NCBI GenBank assembly: GCA_016802295.1
Contig: JAESIW010000020.1
Location: forward strand, 1 to 64,000
Direction: 5' to 3'
Length of the DNA: 64,000 nucleotides
Source of the DNA: Brachionus rotundiformis
Lineage: Eukaryota; Rotifera; Eurotatoria; Ploima; Brachionidae
This document shows, piece by piece, positions 21,898 through 33,429 of the stretch (the first letter of the stretch is position 1; each line of letters opens with the position of its first letter). Both the position numbers and the translations under genes were made by a program. A model generated the notes under the pieces. It saw nothing but the letters and a program-made list of their open reading frames with translations. It was not told the origin of the DNA and ran no database searches.

Positions 21898-22410
21898 AAT
21901 TAGTTTAAAAGTTTTTATTATCTAGCATTTATCCATTCATTTATCCATCATTGTAGCCCATATCATAGTAAAATATTTAATTTTATACTTATTTAGCTAT
22001 TAAATTAACTAAATTTATTTTTAGTCTTGTTTTTATAAAAAAAAATTTTTTTATATTATCAATCAAATCAAAAATTTATTATTCAAGAAATAAATTTTTT
22101 TATATACATTTAAATTTTTAAATTCTCTTTATTAATAATTATTAAAATCAAAAATAATAATTATTTAACAAAATTAAACTTCCACTTGATTAGTTAATGA
22201 TATTTTTTTTGTCATTTGTCATCAATGGATGTGGCATAGATTAATTAAATTAATTCCTAAATTGTTTTTATCTATTAGACCATTGATTAATAAATGATGC
22301 TTTAATTTATTTTTTCATAAAGCTTAAAAATTTACACGTGATTAAAATTAAAATTAAAAAAAATTAAAAATTTTAATTTATTTTTTATTTTCAAATTTAA
22401 AAGATAAAAA
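21898..22410 (+). other. Intergenic, no gene seen
   Basis: This is the AT-rich spacer between the Crinkler-like gene and the threonine aldolase, both on the plus strand. I see no recognisable element. Confidence 0.6.
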
Positions 22411-25400
22411 ATGGTAGAAACCTTAATTGAATTACGCAGTGACACTTTTACAAAGCCCACTCGCAAAATGCTCGAGGACATGATTAAGGCCGAAGTAGGC
22501 GACTCGGTCTACAACGAAGATCCAACCGTAATAAGTAATTTTAATAATTAAGGCCAGATAAAGAAAATTGGCAGCTTTTGGTTTAAAGAACTTGAGCAAG
22601 TGGTGAGTGATCTGTTTGGCAAGGAAGCTGCTTTGTTTATGCCATCAGGAACAATGGCCAATTTGGCTGCTGTGATGACACACTGCAATGAGCGTGCATG
22701 TGACATAATTGTTGGAGATAACAGCCATTTCAATCTATGGGAGCAAGGCAATGTGAGCCAAATTGGAGGCATTTACTGCAAAAAAATAAGAAACAATCCA
22801 GACGGGACTTTTGACTTGGACAAATTTGAATCAATGATTTCTGACCACACTGATTGCCATTGTTCGCGAACCCAATAAATGCCATTGTTCGCGAACCGCA
22901 TAATCAATGTGGTGGTAGAGTTCTTCCTCTAAGTTTTATTGAAAATCTACGCCAAATATGCGACCTGAATGATATTCGGATACATTTAGATGGTTCCAGA
23001 ATAATGAATGCGTCAATAGCTAGTGGAAAGAGTGTCAAAGAGCTGTGTCAGCACTGTGACTCTGTGAATTTTTGCTTTTCCAAAGGCCTCGGAGCTCCAA
23101 TAGGCAGTGTTCTAATCGGAACTAAAAGCTTCATTGCCAGAGCTAAACGAGTCCGCAAGTCTTTAGGTGGAGCTATGAGACAAGTTGGCTTGCTGGCAGC
23201 GGCTTGTTTGCACGCATTGGAAAAAGCACAGTATAATTTGACCAGGGACCATGCTAATGCCATTAAATTGTCAAGTGGCATCAACACAGGCACTGTAGTT
23301 CAGCTAGATAATAAAGTTGAAACAAACATTGTACACCTAAAGCTTCATCCAAACATCAAAATAGACAGTTTTATCCAAAGACTTGCTCAGGTGATTTAAA
23401 TATTTATAAGCTATAATTTAAAATTTTTCTATCGAGCTTGTAATTAGCAATAATTTTTTATTATTTAATTAGAATAGACGGGTTTTAATTTAGTGTAAAT
23501 AATTAATGGTTTATTATGATCTTAATTGGCTTTAAATTTATTATTCAATTTAAAAATTATTTTTAATAATAGTAATAAATTTTATAATTTGGTTTAGGAT
23601 ACCATTTTCGTTTATGAATTAAATTTTACTCAGGATCGGATTTTTCCAGAAATTAACCATACAATTGTTTTAGAATTTTAGTAGACCTTTTATCTCTTGC
23701 CATTAATACAACATTGGTTAATGTGACTCTATGGCTTTAAAATACTTTTGATTTTAATTGTTTTCTCAGAATTTGTTTGCCTGTTTGTAAAGTAAATATT
23801 TTTGGATTAGTTTGACCACAAATCAGATTACTAGTCTAGATTTTACAAGTTAAGTAAATTTTTAAGTCTTTTACCAATCTAAAAATGTGTCAAATTAAGA
23901 TACAACATTTTATATACGTGGCAAGAAACTTTTAAAAAAAATTATTTTATAATCAAAAAATAAATTAGTTCAATCCACTAAATAATAACACGTTTTAAAA
24001 TCAAACTTTAAATTAAATAAATTTTTATTTTTAAATTAGATAAGTGCTAATATATTCAGCCTGTATTTGCAGAGATTTTAAAAATTAATTAGAAAATTAT
24101 TATCTGGAAAAAATATATTCAGAATAATAGTTATTAAATGACATTTGGAAGCAAACTTACTAAATTGAGGTTAACCAAATTTTTTGCTCATGCTCAAAAT
24201 TTATTTAAAAAAAAAAGTTGTAAATATTTTTAATGATAAAAAAAATCTTTATTTTTTTTCAGAAATAATAAATGATAAGTGAATCATATCTTAGAAACGC
24301 TTTACTGCTTCTATCAGCTCTTCTCTTTTCTTATTATCGTTTCTTGCATTTGGGTGTCATTCTAAACCATATAATCGACAAGATACATAATTTTTTAGTA
24401 TCATGTTGTCTATTTCAAAGCTAATTATAAAAACTATACATAAACTATAATTAAATTTTTTATTCAGTAAACACCGCGAGGATGATGTTGAAAAAAATTT
24501 ATAAAATAAAATAAATCATTTATTTTATTTTATAAACTTTATAAACTTTAAAACTTTAAAATATGCCTTGATGCATCGGTGAACCAGATTTTTGGTGAAT
24601 CTGCAAAGTCCATACGAAATAGAAACCTGTCTATCTTACTTAAGATGGATATTAATCACCAGCATCCTCTTCGGGTGATTGGATTTGGACAAAAAGAAGG
24701 GCCTCTGGTTCTTTTGATTCCCAAGCCGCTCCATTGTGCTCATGGGTTACAAAAATGTATTATGATGTCTATTTTAAACATTAATTTCAAAACTTAACAT
24801 AAACTATTTTTAAATTTTTTAAAATTTTTGATAAAATGAAATTTTCTATACAGAAATTAAAATTATTCTAAATCAATCCCCAATAGTTATGGTCAAGCAT
24901 GTTTTGAAACAAAACAATTGACCAGAGTAGACCAGAAAATTTTCCTTCTACCATCAGAAGACAAAATAAGAGAATGTTTGCGGATTAAAAATTTTTAATT
25001 AAAATTAAGAGCTTCATAAAAGTGTCTTTTGACTGGGACGAAGTGTGCACGATTCCATATCATATACCCCCTATCATAGCAAAAAATAAAAAAATTAAAT
25101 TGATTAAAATAATAGAAAATCTATAAATAGTTCTAAAAGAATTATTTGAAAATTATTTAATTGTAATCAATCAGGAAATTAAATTTAAACTAAATGAATT
25201 AATTGTAATTCTTCAATAGCATATGTAATAAGAAATTATGGTGATTCAATTCCTGATATTTTTTTTAAAGTAAATCTTTTATAATTTTTTTTTAAAAGCA
25301 TTTAATAAATCGTGATTTCCGTAAATATTTTTTCATTGAAAAAAATTATTTATAAAATTACTAATTAAATTGAAAATATTAAATGATAGAGAATATTTTT

Positions 25401-25691
25401 CTTAATGATAGCCTAGAAGATTTAGGGATTAAGGATTCTTTATAATTAATTGACATGTCAAATTGATAATTATTATATACGTGATTAAAATATTTATTAA
25501 AATATTAAATTATTTAATAGGTTGATGATGCTGAAATTAATAAACTGAATGCAATTATCCGAGTTAACGCCGGAGAATGTGACTCAAGGACTATAAGAAT
25601 GCTTACAAATTTAAATGCTTCACCAGAAGACATCGATTTGGCAATTAGAAAGATTAATTATGTTGTTCAAAAATATGAAAGCAGCTTATAA
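22411..25691 (+). CDS. L-threonine aldolase, with apparent frameshift
   Basis: PLP enzyme that cleaves L-threonine or allo-threonine to glycine and acetaldehyde. Exon 1 (22411-22534) encodes ELRSDTFTKPTRKML and VGDSVYNEDPTV; after a 54-nt intron, exon 2 (22589-23390) has FGKEAALFMPSGTMANL, REPHNQCGGRVLP, HLDGSRIMNA and NFCFSKGLGAP, whose Lys (codon 23082) should carry the PLP. The last exon (25521-25691) lies after a 2130-nt intron and aligns with the family C-terminus (QRLAQ-VDDAEI). Splice phases agree. In exon 2, frame is lost between CHCSRTQ and AIVREPHN near 22873-22880, beside a 17-bp direct repeat. The result is either a pseudogene or a sequence error. All catalytic signatures are intact apart from this. 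Confidence 0.82.
22856..22897 (+). repeat. 17-bp direct repeat at the aldolase frameshift
   Basis: gccattgttcgcgaacc occurs at 22856-22872 and 22881-22897, an 8-bp spacer (25-bp period) apart. The first copy is read as CHCSRT, the second in another frame as AIVREP; both segments fit the enzyme family. Removing one 25-bp unit does not by itself restore frame. Confidence 0.9.
23391..25520 (+). other. Long last intron of threonine aldolase
   Basis: Donor gtgatt follows CAG at 23390; the acceptor is tttaatag before 25521. It is about 40 times longer than the gene's other intron. Nothing coding is seen. From 24330 it is part of duplication copy B, and it includes the empty MULE target site at 24412-24420 and a retroposon-like 3' end (cagtaaacaccgcgagg) near 24465. 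Confidence 0.75.
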
Positions 25692-25786
25692 TTTTTTAGG
25701 CAATTATTCTTTTAGGCTCAAAGATTGTTACCTTATAATCTTATTAATAAACTTATTTTAAAATTTTCAGATTTAAATAAATTAAA

Positions 25787-26892
25787 ATGATAAATAATTT
25801 TGAAATAATCAGCTCTCCAGTTGAATGCTACAAATTAAAAATAATAAGCATTTATCTTACCATTTTGTTCATCTCAAGTGCCTTTTTCAACACACTTCTT
25901 TTAGTAATTATCTATAAATACAAACGATTCAGAAACACTTTGAATATTTACATTTTTTTCTTGACACTGTTCAACCTAATTGGCACTTTTGTGGAACTTC
26001 CAATAACCATAGCTACAAATTTTGCATGCAGGTAAAATAAAAAGATTTTTGAGGTTAAGATCTTTTCAACATTTAAAAGATGGTTGTTTTGGCAAATTGG
26101 CTGCATCATATCCGGCTTTTAAATGTATCTGATCGGCTGCACAAGCATCTACATCATGGCTTTGATATCGCTTGAGCGCTACATTTTAATTCAGAATTCT
26201 TTCCGTACCAAAATAGACACCAATCAAGTGGTCATCTCGGCCCTAATCTGCCTTGCTCTTGGATTTGTCTGGGCTATATTTCCCGTATTTGGCTGGTCGC
26301 ACTACTCGCTTGAAGGTGCCAACACAAGCTGTAGTGTCGAATGGAACGAAAAAAGCTTCAATGTAGTCAGCTACAATATTACTATTTTCATCACAGTATT
26401 TATCATACCTATTTCTACAATTCTCTTAACAAACCTTAAACTAATATTTATGGTATATTTTTGAAAAGAAAATTTTAGATTTTTATTAAAAATTATTTTA
26501 TTAAGATCAAAAAGTTCAATTTAATCTATCAAAAATTTAATTATGTGTATAAAAAAAAGAGGTTTTTGGCCGAAAGAAAGGCAACTCTTAGCATGATTTT
26601 GATTATAAGTATTTTAAAGTTTTTAAAATTAATATTTTTGCAAGACTAAAATTAAATCATAGTCGGATTTGTGTTAAGTTGGAGTCCGTACGCCGTGGTA
26701 TCAATGTATCGAGTGTTTATAAATGAAAACATCTCACCAATGGTTGGCACTATACCATCAATGTTTGCAAAGTCAACTCTTCTTTGGACCTCACTTTTAT
26801 ACATCTATTCTAACCGTAAAATAAGGCTGCTCATTAAAAAACATTGGCTTAAGAATGATCGAAACCAAAAGAAAAAACTTGTTTTTATATAA
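25787..26892 (+). CDS. Opsin-like GPCR with one in-frame stop
   Basis: Four exons join in phase: 25787-26031, 26080-26452, 26506-26608 and 26663-26892, giving about 316 residues and seven membrane segments. Features are the Cys at the start of TM3 (FACRW), LERYILIQ in the DRY position, the second-loop Cys in ANTSCSVEW, ERKATLSM before TM6, SWSPYAVVSMYR in TM6 and Lys277 in PSMFAKSTL, the retinal Schiff-base lysine. NPxxY is replaced by WTSLLYIYSN, unusual for opsins. A TAA at 26120-26122 interrupts TM3 (IISGF-stop-MYLIG). One base change explains it, so it is a recent pseudogene or a sequence error. The start lies 95 bp after the aldolase stop. The opsin subclass was not determined. Confidence 0.82.
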
Positions 26893-27103
26893 TTTTTTTA
26901 TAAATTGTTTTAAATTTTAATTAAAATTTCTTATACAAAATTTTTTAATAAAGACCGTCCATCATATCAATTTTAGATATTTGGTGATCATGAAGATAAC
27001 AAAGTCGACAAGACCCAAAAATCATTCTTTGCATTGAATTTTCCAATTAAAAAAATTATTTTAAAAATTATTTTTTAGCATGATCATTAATTTTTATCAT
27101 AAA

Positions 27104-27194
27104 CTTTAACAAGACATTTCAAACCGCTTTCACTACAGCAGGCTATCGTACAAACTATTAATCCAAACACAAACTCAATCTTTTTCTCGACCAG
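27104..27194 (+). pseudogene. Short RT fragment, third copy
   Basis: About 90 bp from ttaacaagacatttcaaacc to tctttttctcgacc match 5460-5550 and 28193-28280. It ends just before the gap-containing block. It is probably a partial duplication or separate 5'-truncated piece of the same non-LTR element. Confidence 0.7.
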
Positions 27195-27337
27195 ATTATT
27201 ATGCACTTCTTTCAGTTTTATTAAATTATTCTTTATTAAATTTTGAGCGATCTTGCTTGGCTTCAGCAGTTGTAGTTGTAAAGACTCGAGTGGGATCACG
27301 GAATGCCCTTGGCAGTGGAGCGAGAACATCTACCTCT

Positions 27338-27619
27338 NNNNNNNNNNNNNNNNNNNNNNNNNNNNNNNNNNNNNNNNNNNNNNNNNNNNNNNNNNNNNNN
27401 NNNNNNNNNNNNNNNNNNNNNNNNNNNNNNNNNNNNNNNNNNNNNNNNNNNNNNNNNNNNNNNNNNNNNNNNNNNNNNNNNNNNNNNNNNNNNNNNNNNN
27501 NNNNNNNNNNNNNNNNNNNNNNNNNNNNNNNNNNNNNNNNNNNNNNNNNNNNNNNNNNNNNNNNNNNNNNNNNNNNNNNNNNNNNNNNNNNNNNNNNNNN
27601 NNNNNNNNNNNNNNNNNNN
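27338..27619. other. Assembly gap (282 N)
   Basis: Unknown bases within duplication copy B; copy A has no equivalent sequence that can fill it with confidence. Confidence 0.99.
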
Positions 27620-28054
27620 TTTTAATCATAACTTCAGTAAAATTCATCCAAATAAAATAGGCTATGGCTCATTTTAATCAAGATTAAATTCTGTACCAAA
27701 AGATATATAAAAGTGATATTCGAATTTTGTAAGCCACCGAGGACAATTTTGCCAAGGATTATACATGACACTTACGGGCTGGACATGGGAAAAAAATAAA
27801 TAATTAAAAAAACATAATTATTTTTGAAAAAAAGATAAAATTTCGCATAAGACTGTAAAATTTCATTAGTTTATCTTTATTGCATGATATTTTTTTTAAT
27901 AATTAAAGTTTAGGACAAGCATTATTGGGCCCCGTTATTTAAAAATTTAACAAAAAATAGTTTCTGAGCATGATCATTAAAATTTGATCATAAGCTTCAA
28001 TAAGCCTTCTTTTTTCACTCTTTTTTAGTGACATATCTGAAATGATCCCTTAGA

Positions 28055-29010
28055 ATGTTAAAGTTGGCCTTTTTGCAGACGATTTGTGTATCTGGTTCAC
28101 AAACAAATCACTAAAAATGATTGAAGTTACACTAAACCATGTAATCGAATGCATTGAAAACTATTGTATTGAATGGGGTCTTCGAATAAACATTAACAAG
28201 ACATTTCAAACCGCATTCACTACAGCAGGCTATCGTACAAACTATTAGTCCAAATACAAACTCAATCTTTTTCTCGACAAGCATCCAATTCCACTGGAAC
28301 CATTTCCGACATTTTTGGATATCAAATTCAACCCCAAGATCAGCTTCAAAAACCTTTTTGCAAGCATTAGCTCATGAACTACATCTAAAATCAATCTCTA
28401 TGTTGCTCGACCCAAAAAATATCATTTGATCTTCAAAAACTCCATGACAAAATTTTAAGACACATCAAATCTTTCCAATCAAAATAAGAATCACTGACAT
28501 GCATAACCAATTCAAATTGGACTTTAAAGAAACACGCTCAAAAGTTCTGATCAATAAATTTCTCATCAAAAAGACAAACCACCAACAATTAAGATCGGGC
28601 CTGTATGAATTTAACTCAATTGATGATACTTCAAACGCTAAGTTCACTTCGCTCTACTTAGATTAGTTTTCAAACAATAGTTTCTACATAAAAATTATCA
28701 CATTACTCATTTTATTACTAACGCTGGGCTTAAAAAAAAAGACTCAATTCTATTTTAAGCAGCCTGAGTTTCTACTCAAGACTTATAAATTGCTTTGTGA
28801 TCAAGAGATCAATGTTGAAATTTACAACATTTAAGCATTCAATTTTTAATAATATTAATCTAATTTTCTCAGATTTTTTAATTTAAATATTTCAATGTTT
28901 TAATTTTTTAAATAATTATAAAAACAATTAATTTTTAATTTGTAAAATTTATTTTATTTAAATAAATGCAGTGTTAATCGGTCTTTATGACATGGGCACT
29001 AACCTGTTGA
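28055..29010 (+). pseudogene. Non-LTR retrotransposon RT fragment, copy B
   Basis: The better-preserved copy of the fragment at 5321-6280. It reads VGLFADDLCIWFTNKSLK (the RT catalytic FADD), EWGLRIN, FPTFLDIKFNPKISF and, in another frame, FKLDFKETRSKVLINKFL and GLYEFNSIDDTS, with stops and frameshifts between. The 3' untranslated tail runs from about 28690 to 29010 and is found again at 33430-33700 and 37266-37712. Confidence 0.82.
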
Positions 29011-29234
29011 TTAACCTTGAAATTAATATTTTATTTAGTTATTTTTAAACTATATCTAATTTTAAAAAAGGATAATTCTCTAAAAATGATATTAACTTAT
29101 TTTCAATAAAATAATTAAAAGAGTTTTGGGAATTTCTAATCAAATGGCAAACAAGACTATTTTGAGTTCCAGAAATAATGCCCATTAAAGTTGTTCCTAA
29201 TTTGATTACGCCACTTCCGTACCAATCTACATAT

Positions 29235-31488
29235 AATCAAATAATCTGGATCAGAGTTAAATTATCTGTCCTAACTAGAAAACGACCTTTTAAACAGGTG
29301 TACCATTTTTTTGATATTCACCAAGATCATGTCCTGAAAATGGTGAGCAGATAATGATTAAGAAATGGAAATTTTTTAAAAAGCTGGAATTTCAGATTAA
29401 TTTTAAGAGTAGTTTGGTGATACACCATTGATTAAATAATCAAATATCATATTGTAATATTATCTGTATTTAATATAATACTTCTATTTAATATTTTAAA
29501 AAAGATTCTTATAAAAATAAAAGAGTATCTAACTAAAACCCAATTAAGGAATAAAAGTCCTTGCTGTTGTTGACTGCCAGAACAAAATGGCTTGAAAACC
29601 CGATATTTCCCCTTTTTTAATTAATAAATATAAATCGCTTGGCATTTTCATTTGACCAATCGACTCAGATCAGAACGAAGCGTTTGAAAGCGAGTCAAAA
29701 TCATGCGAAAACTGTGGCAGTAAAATGACGAAAAGAAGATATTGGGCTTGTCCGAATAAATGTGGTAAAAAATAATTTTTTTGTTTTTTTTTAATAAATT
29801 TTTTTTCAATTTTATGTGTGGTAAAAAAATATTTTTTGTGAAATAAAAAAAAATGATATAGTTTTTTTTTAATATTTGTGTTTTTTTTAATAAATATGTG
29901 TTCAAATATACAAAAAAAAGGTTTTTCTTAATTTTAATGGATATTTTTATTAATTGTGGTTTTTTTAAAAAAATTGTGGTATTTTATTAATAAATTGTGG
30001 TATCAAAAATGATTTCGCGATAAATATATTATTAACTTTTCAAAGCATGATCCATTCATATTAGAAAAAAGACTCTAAATGATAATATCAGTAAATTTTG
30101 ACTTTGGTCAGTCGAAACCAATTATCATATATCAAAAAATGATCAACATTTTTTTCTGAAATATATTTAGACTTTATCTATCTTGATTCATTCGTGAGTT
30201 AAAATAAAAATAACTTAAAAAAATAATTTATGAGCCTCAAAAGCATTTTATTAATACTTTTATGACTTAGTTTATTTTTTTGAGTTGGCTTTTGTATGGT
30301 TGTTTGTAGTTTTTAGGTAAAAAAGGAAGTGTAAAAAATATCAAAGTGATTTCCTTCTTAAAGATGCATGAAGACTTGAGATTCTTTTCTCGTCATTATA
30401 AAATATCAAATCTTATTTTTATTTTGTCATTATTTTTTGAATTAGATAACTATTAAGACTTCTTATTGATTTTTTCAGCGATGAATGCTTTACCTTCAAT
30501 TAAATCTTTTAAATTACCAGTAATTAGACTCACTTATCTTAATTTAAAAGAATATATCAAAAAAAAAGGAAATTATTTTTTCTTTCAAATCAATTATTTC
30601 TTAAATTTTAGTTAAAAAAAAGAAAAATAATTTCTATGATAATACAATAGAATATCATCTATAGATAAAGATATATTTTTTGACTAATAAAATGTTAAAT
30701 TTAAAAAAGGATTTTAATTTTGTTTTAATATATTTAATTATTGATAATCTTGTATTTATAAAAAAAATTCCTGTAATTTATAACAAAGCTTATATTTTTT
30801 CTATTTTCAAAATCAATTCATCTGAGAAAAACGATTTGAATTTATAATTAAATTAAATGGAATAATTTGTTGAAAAGTATTAGATTTATCTCTTTAGGGC
30901 AAGAATGCCAAAAAATAGCTGGATAAGTTTTTTAATAAATTATCTGTTAAATTAAAACATTTCTAATGCTTTTCATCTGTTTAATTTTTGAATGAAATTA
31001 TTTATTTATTTAATTTGTTTCCAGGTATGCCTTGTCTAAATTTTCCCAAGGTATAAATCTTGTTTTTAAATAACTAAATCTTTCCATCTAATTTTATTTC
31101 TGAGCGCACGATTTAACTCACATAGATAAGATCGCTTCCTCCTGAAACCGCATCAGATATTCCACTCATGCTATATAATCATATGCCAATGAGTATAAAT
31201 AAGAAATTTAGGACCATAAAAATTATTTTTTTATTATTAAAAAATTTGATATGTTTACTTAATTAAATAAAAGAAGATAAACTAAAAACTAAGGAAAAGT
31301 CATTCGACACTTTGATTAGTTAAAATTGAATTTCTCAAACAAATCTTAATAAGACATAATTATAGATATTTGGTATTGTAAAATTTAAGTATTTTGAAAG
31401 CCTTTCAGAATTTTAATTTGACAAGATAAATTTAAAAATTTTATTCGTTTAATATTCTTTATAGTTTTATTAATAAGATTTTTTAAAG
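29235..31488 (+). other. Intergenic upstream of LRR gene
   Basis: No full gene is seen. A 40-codon plus-strand frame at 29654-29776 encodes a zinc-ribbon-like piece (CENCGSK, then WACPNKCG) but has a stop directly upstream and no ATG or acceptor, so it is probably a relic. The rest is AT-rich with homopolymer runs. Confidence 0.5.
29756..30003 (+). repeat. Degenerate TGTGGT / poly-T repeat
   Basis: A low-complexity tract repeats a loose unit of ttttttt-aataaa-ttgtggt-aaaaa about six to eight times, clearest in attgtggtttttttaaaa and attgtggtattttatta at 29955-30000. Confidence 0.6.
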
Positions 31489-33000
31489 ATGAAAGATATA
31501 ATTTATTTTTTTCTAATTATTACCGCGATGGTAAATATTTTAAACAGTTCACCAGATTTAGGCGAGTTCAGATGCTTGGAGTCCAAGTGTTGGTGCGAAA
31601 ATATGGGACCATTGAATATGAACATAGAGTGCTCGAGTGATGTAGACTTCTCAGTACCACTAAACAATTTAATAATAAATCAAGCAATTAATTATTTTTT
31701 AATTAAAAATGTTCATTTTCCATACAACAAAAATTTATTTTATGATTTGGAAATATCCGAGTTAATTTTTGACAATGTACATTTTGGCTCAATTGGCAAT
31801 TTGACATTTTCAGGCATTAAAAATTTAAAAAAATTATCTTTCAAAAATATGAACTTGTCTAGAATAGAAAATGGCTCACTTGGTCACTTAAATTTTGTCG
31901 ATGTCTATTTCAAAAACTGCAGCATAGATGACAATTTCATGGATGAAAATTATCTATCTCTCAATCAGTTGTCTCACATCGGACACTTTACCATGTCCCA
32001 GAACAAACTGACCCATTTGAATCGCAACTGGTTTAAATTTTTAAAAATTTATTTCTCATTAAATCTTAGCTATAACATGATTAATAAAATAGACAATAAT
32101 TTTTTCGAAACCATGACTGAATTGGAACGCCTCAACCTCAAGTTTAACCATTTGAGCGGATGCTTTGACCAGAAGCCCTTATTGCCACTGAGAGCAAGTC
32201 TGGTGCGTCTAGTCCTGTCGAGCAACCAACTAAATTGTGTACCAGTTTTTGACATGTACTCAAGGCTCAGAATTCTGGACCTTTCGAACAATTCATTAGA
32301 AACATTGGACCATAATGTGTTCCAGAATTTGATCGCTCTCAATGTGCTCAATTTAAACCACAACAAAATAAAGTACATTTGCTCCAACTGTTTTACCAAG
32401 GGCCTACTCTATTTGAAACTAGAGGATAATTATCTAAAAAGAATACCATCAATAGAAACAGCTAGCTCTCTTATTTTGCTCGACTTGAGAAATCAAAATG
32501 GTCATCTGAATAAACTGGCCGACTTTCAATTCGATCGCAGGAACTCTTTACTAAACCTAAAAATTCATTTGGAACAAAATGTTCTGAGCGAGTTTGCACC
32601 AAGAACATTTTGCTCCAAGTTTAACTCATTCATGGACAATTTTACTCTCTCATATCAAACATTTATGAATATGTTCAAGGTAAACAAGTGCTTATTTAGC
32701 CAATTGAACCATAACTCAAGTGAAATGGTCCGCTTGTTCATAGATAATGGACATCTGATTGATGCCAAACATCTTGGCAGCATTTGCTCATGTGACTTTG
32801 TTAATTTTATTAAATTAAACAATTTGTTAATAAGTGGTATCAAGTGTAATGATTTTGTGTGCCAAAGTAATCACAGTTCATATTTTGATAAGTGTGTAAG
32901 AGACAAATATTTTAACTGTAAAAGCAACGGGTCTAAATTTTCTGGTCAAATATTTTTGTTCAATGTATATTTTTATCTTTTGGTGTCAATTTTTCAATAA
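31489..33000 (+). CDS. Secreted or GPI-anchored leucine-rich repeat protein
   Basis: A single-exon ORF of 503 residues. Residues 1-21 form a signal peptide (IIYFFLIITAMVNIL). A Cys-rich N-cap follows (CLESKCWCENMG ... IECSS). About ten leucine-rich repeats run from about residue 90 to 345, with clear units such as LRILDLSNNSLETLDHNVF and LNVLNLNHNKIKYICSNCF. A Cys-rich C-terminal cap (SICSCDFVNF, CNDFVCQSN, CVRDKYFNC) precedes a final hydrophobic stretch, FLFNVYFYLLVSIFQ, with almost no cytoplasmic tail, suggesting a GPI signal or a short membrane anchor. Such proteins act in cell adhesion or recognition; a specific orthologue is not evident. The ATG follows a tttaaag that could serve as a splice acceptor. 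Confidence 0.85.
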   Translation: MKDIIYFFLIITAMVNILNSSPDLGEFRCLESKCWCENMGPLNMNIECSSDVDFSVPLNNLIINQAINYFLIKNVHFPYNKNLFYDLEISELIFDNVHFGSIGNLTFSGIKNLKKLSFKNMNLSRIENGSLGHLNFVDVYFKNCSIDDNFMDENYLSLNQLSHIGHFTMSQNKLTHLNRNWFKFLKIYFSLNLSYNMINKIDNNFFETMTELERLNLKFNHLSGCFDQKPLLPLRASLVRLVLSSNQLNCVPVFDMYSRLRILDLSNNSLETLDHNVFQNLIALNVLNLNHNKIKYICSNCFTKGLLYLKLEDNYLKRIPSIETASSLILLDLRNQNGHLNKLADFQFDRRNSLLNLKIHLEQNVLSEFAPRTFCSKFNSFMDNFTLSYQTFMNMFKVNKCLFSQLNHNSSEMVRLFIDNGHLIDAKHLGSICSCDFVNFIKLNNLLISGIKCNDFVCQSNHSSYFDKCVRDKYFNCKSNGSKFSGQIFLFNVYFYLLVSIFQ

Positions 33001-33429
33001 ATATTTTCAATAATACAAAATTTATGTAAAATAAATATAATAAAAATATTGTAAAATAGATCGATTTTATTATTTCTTGAATTTTATTAAGAGATTACAA
33101 TTTTTAGGTTAGTTTTAATAGAGAATAATTTAAATTTGATATTAAGCAAGATTAGATAGAGTTGGGTCAACTTAAATAGACCATTTGAAATTTCTCTACC
33201 ACTACATCCAATATTTGTACATTTCCAATATACTTTTTTAGTTAATGAAACATTTTCCAATTTAGGCTTGTCCGCAGTGTAGACACATGCAAACGAAAAA
33301 GCTTATAACCTCCTCTGCTTGACTAAAATAATTTCAAAATTAATTCCTTATCTAAAACCATTAATTTTGATAATTGATTCATTTTTTCAACAAGAGGATA
33401 ACTTTGTAATCTTATCTTAGAAAAGTATT

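Larger units (their letters stand above)
24330..29234 (+). repeat. Segmental duplication, copy B
   Basis: This is the counterpart of 1-6511 in direct orientation about 24.3 kb away. It starts inside the aldolase intron (limit set by the window, since copy A starts at base 1), spans the last aldolase exon, the full-length opsin, an unrelated block with an N-gap (about 26950-27619), the RT fragment and its 3' tail. It lacks the MULE insertion found in copy A. Confidence 0.9.

Noticed and set aside
27253..27677. Several ORFs across 27253-27677
   Set aside because: They consist mostly of the N-gap and have no coding evidence.
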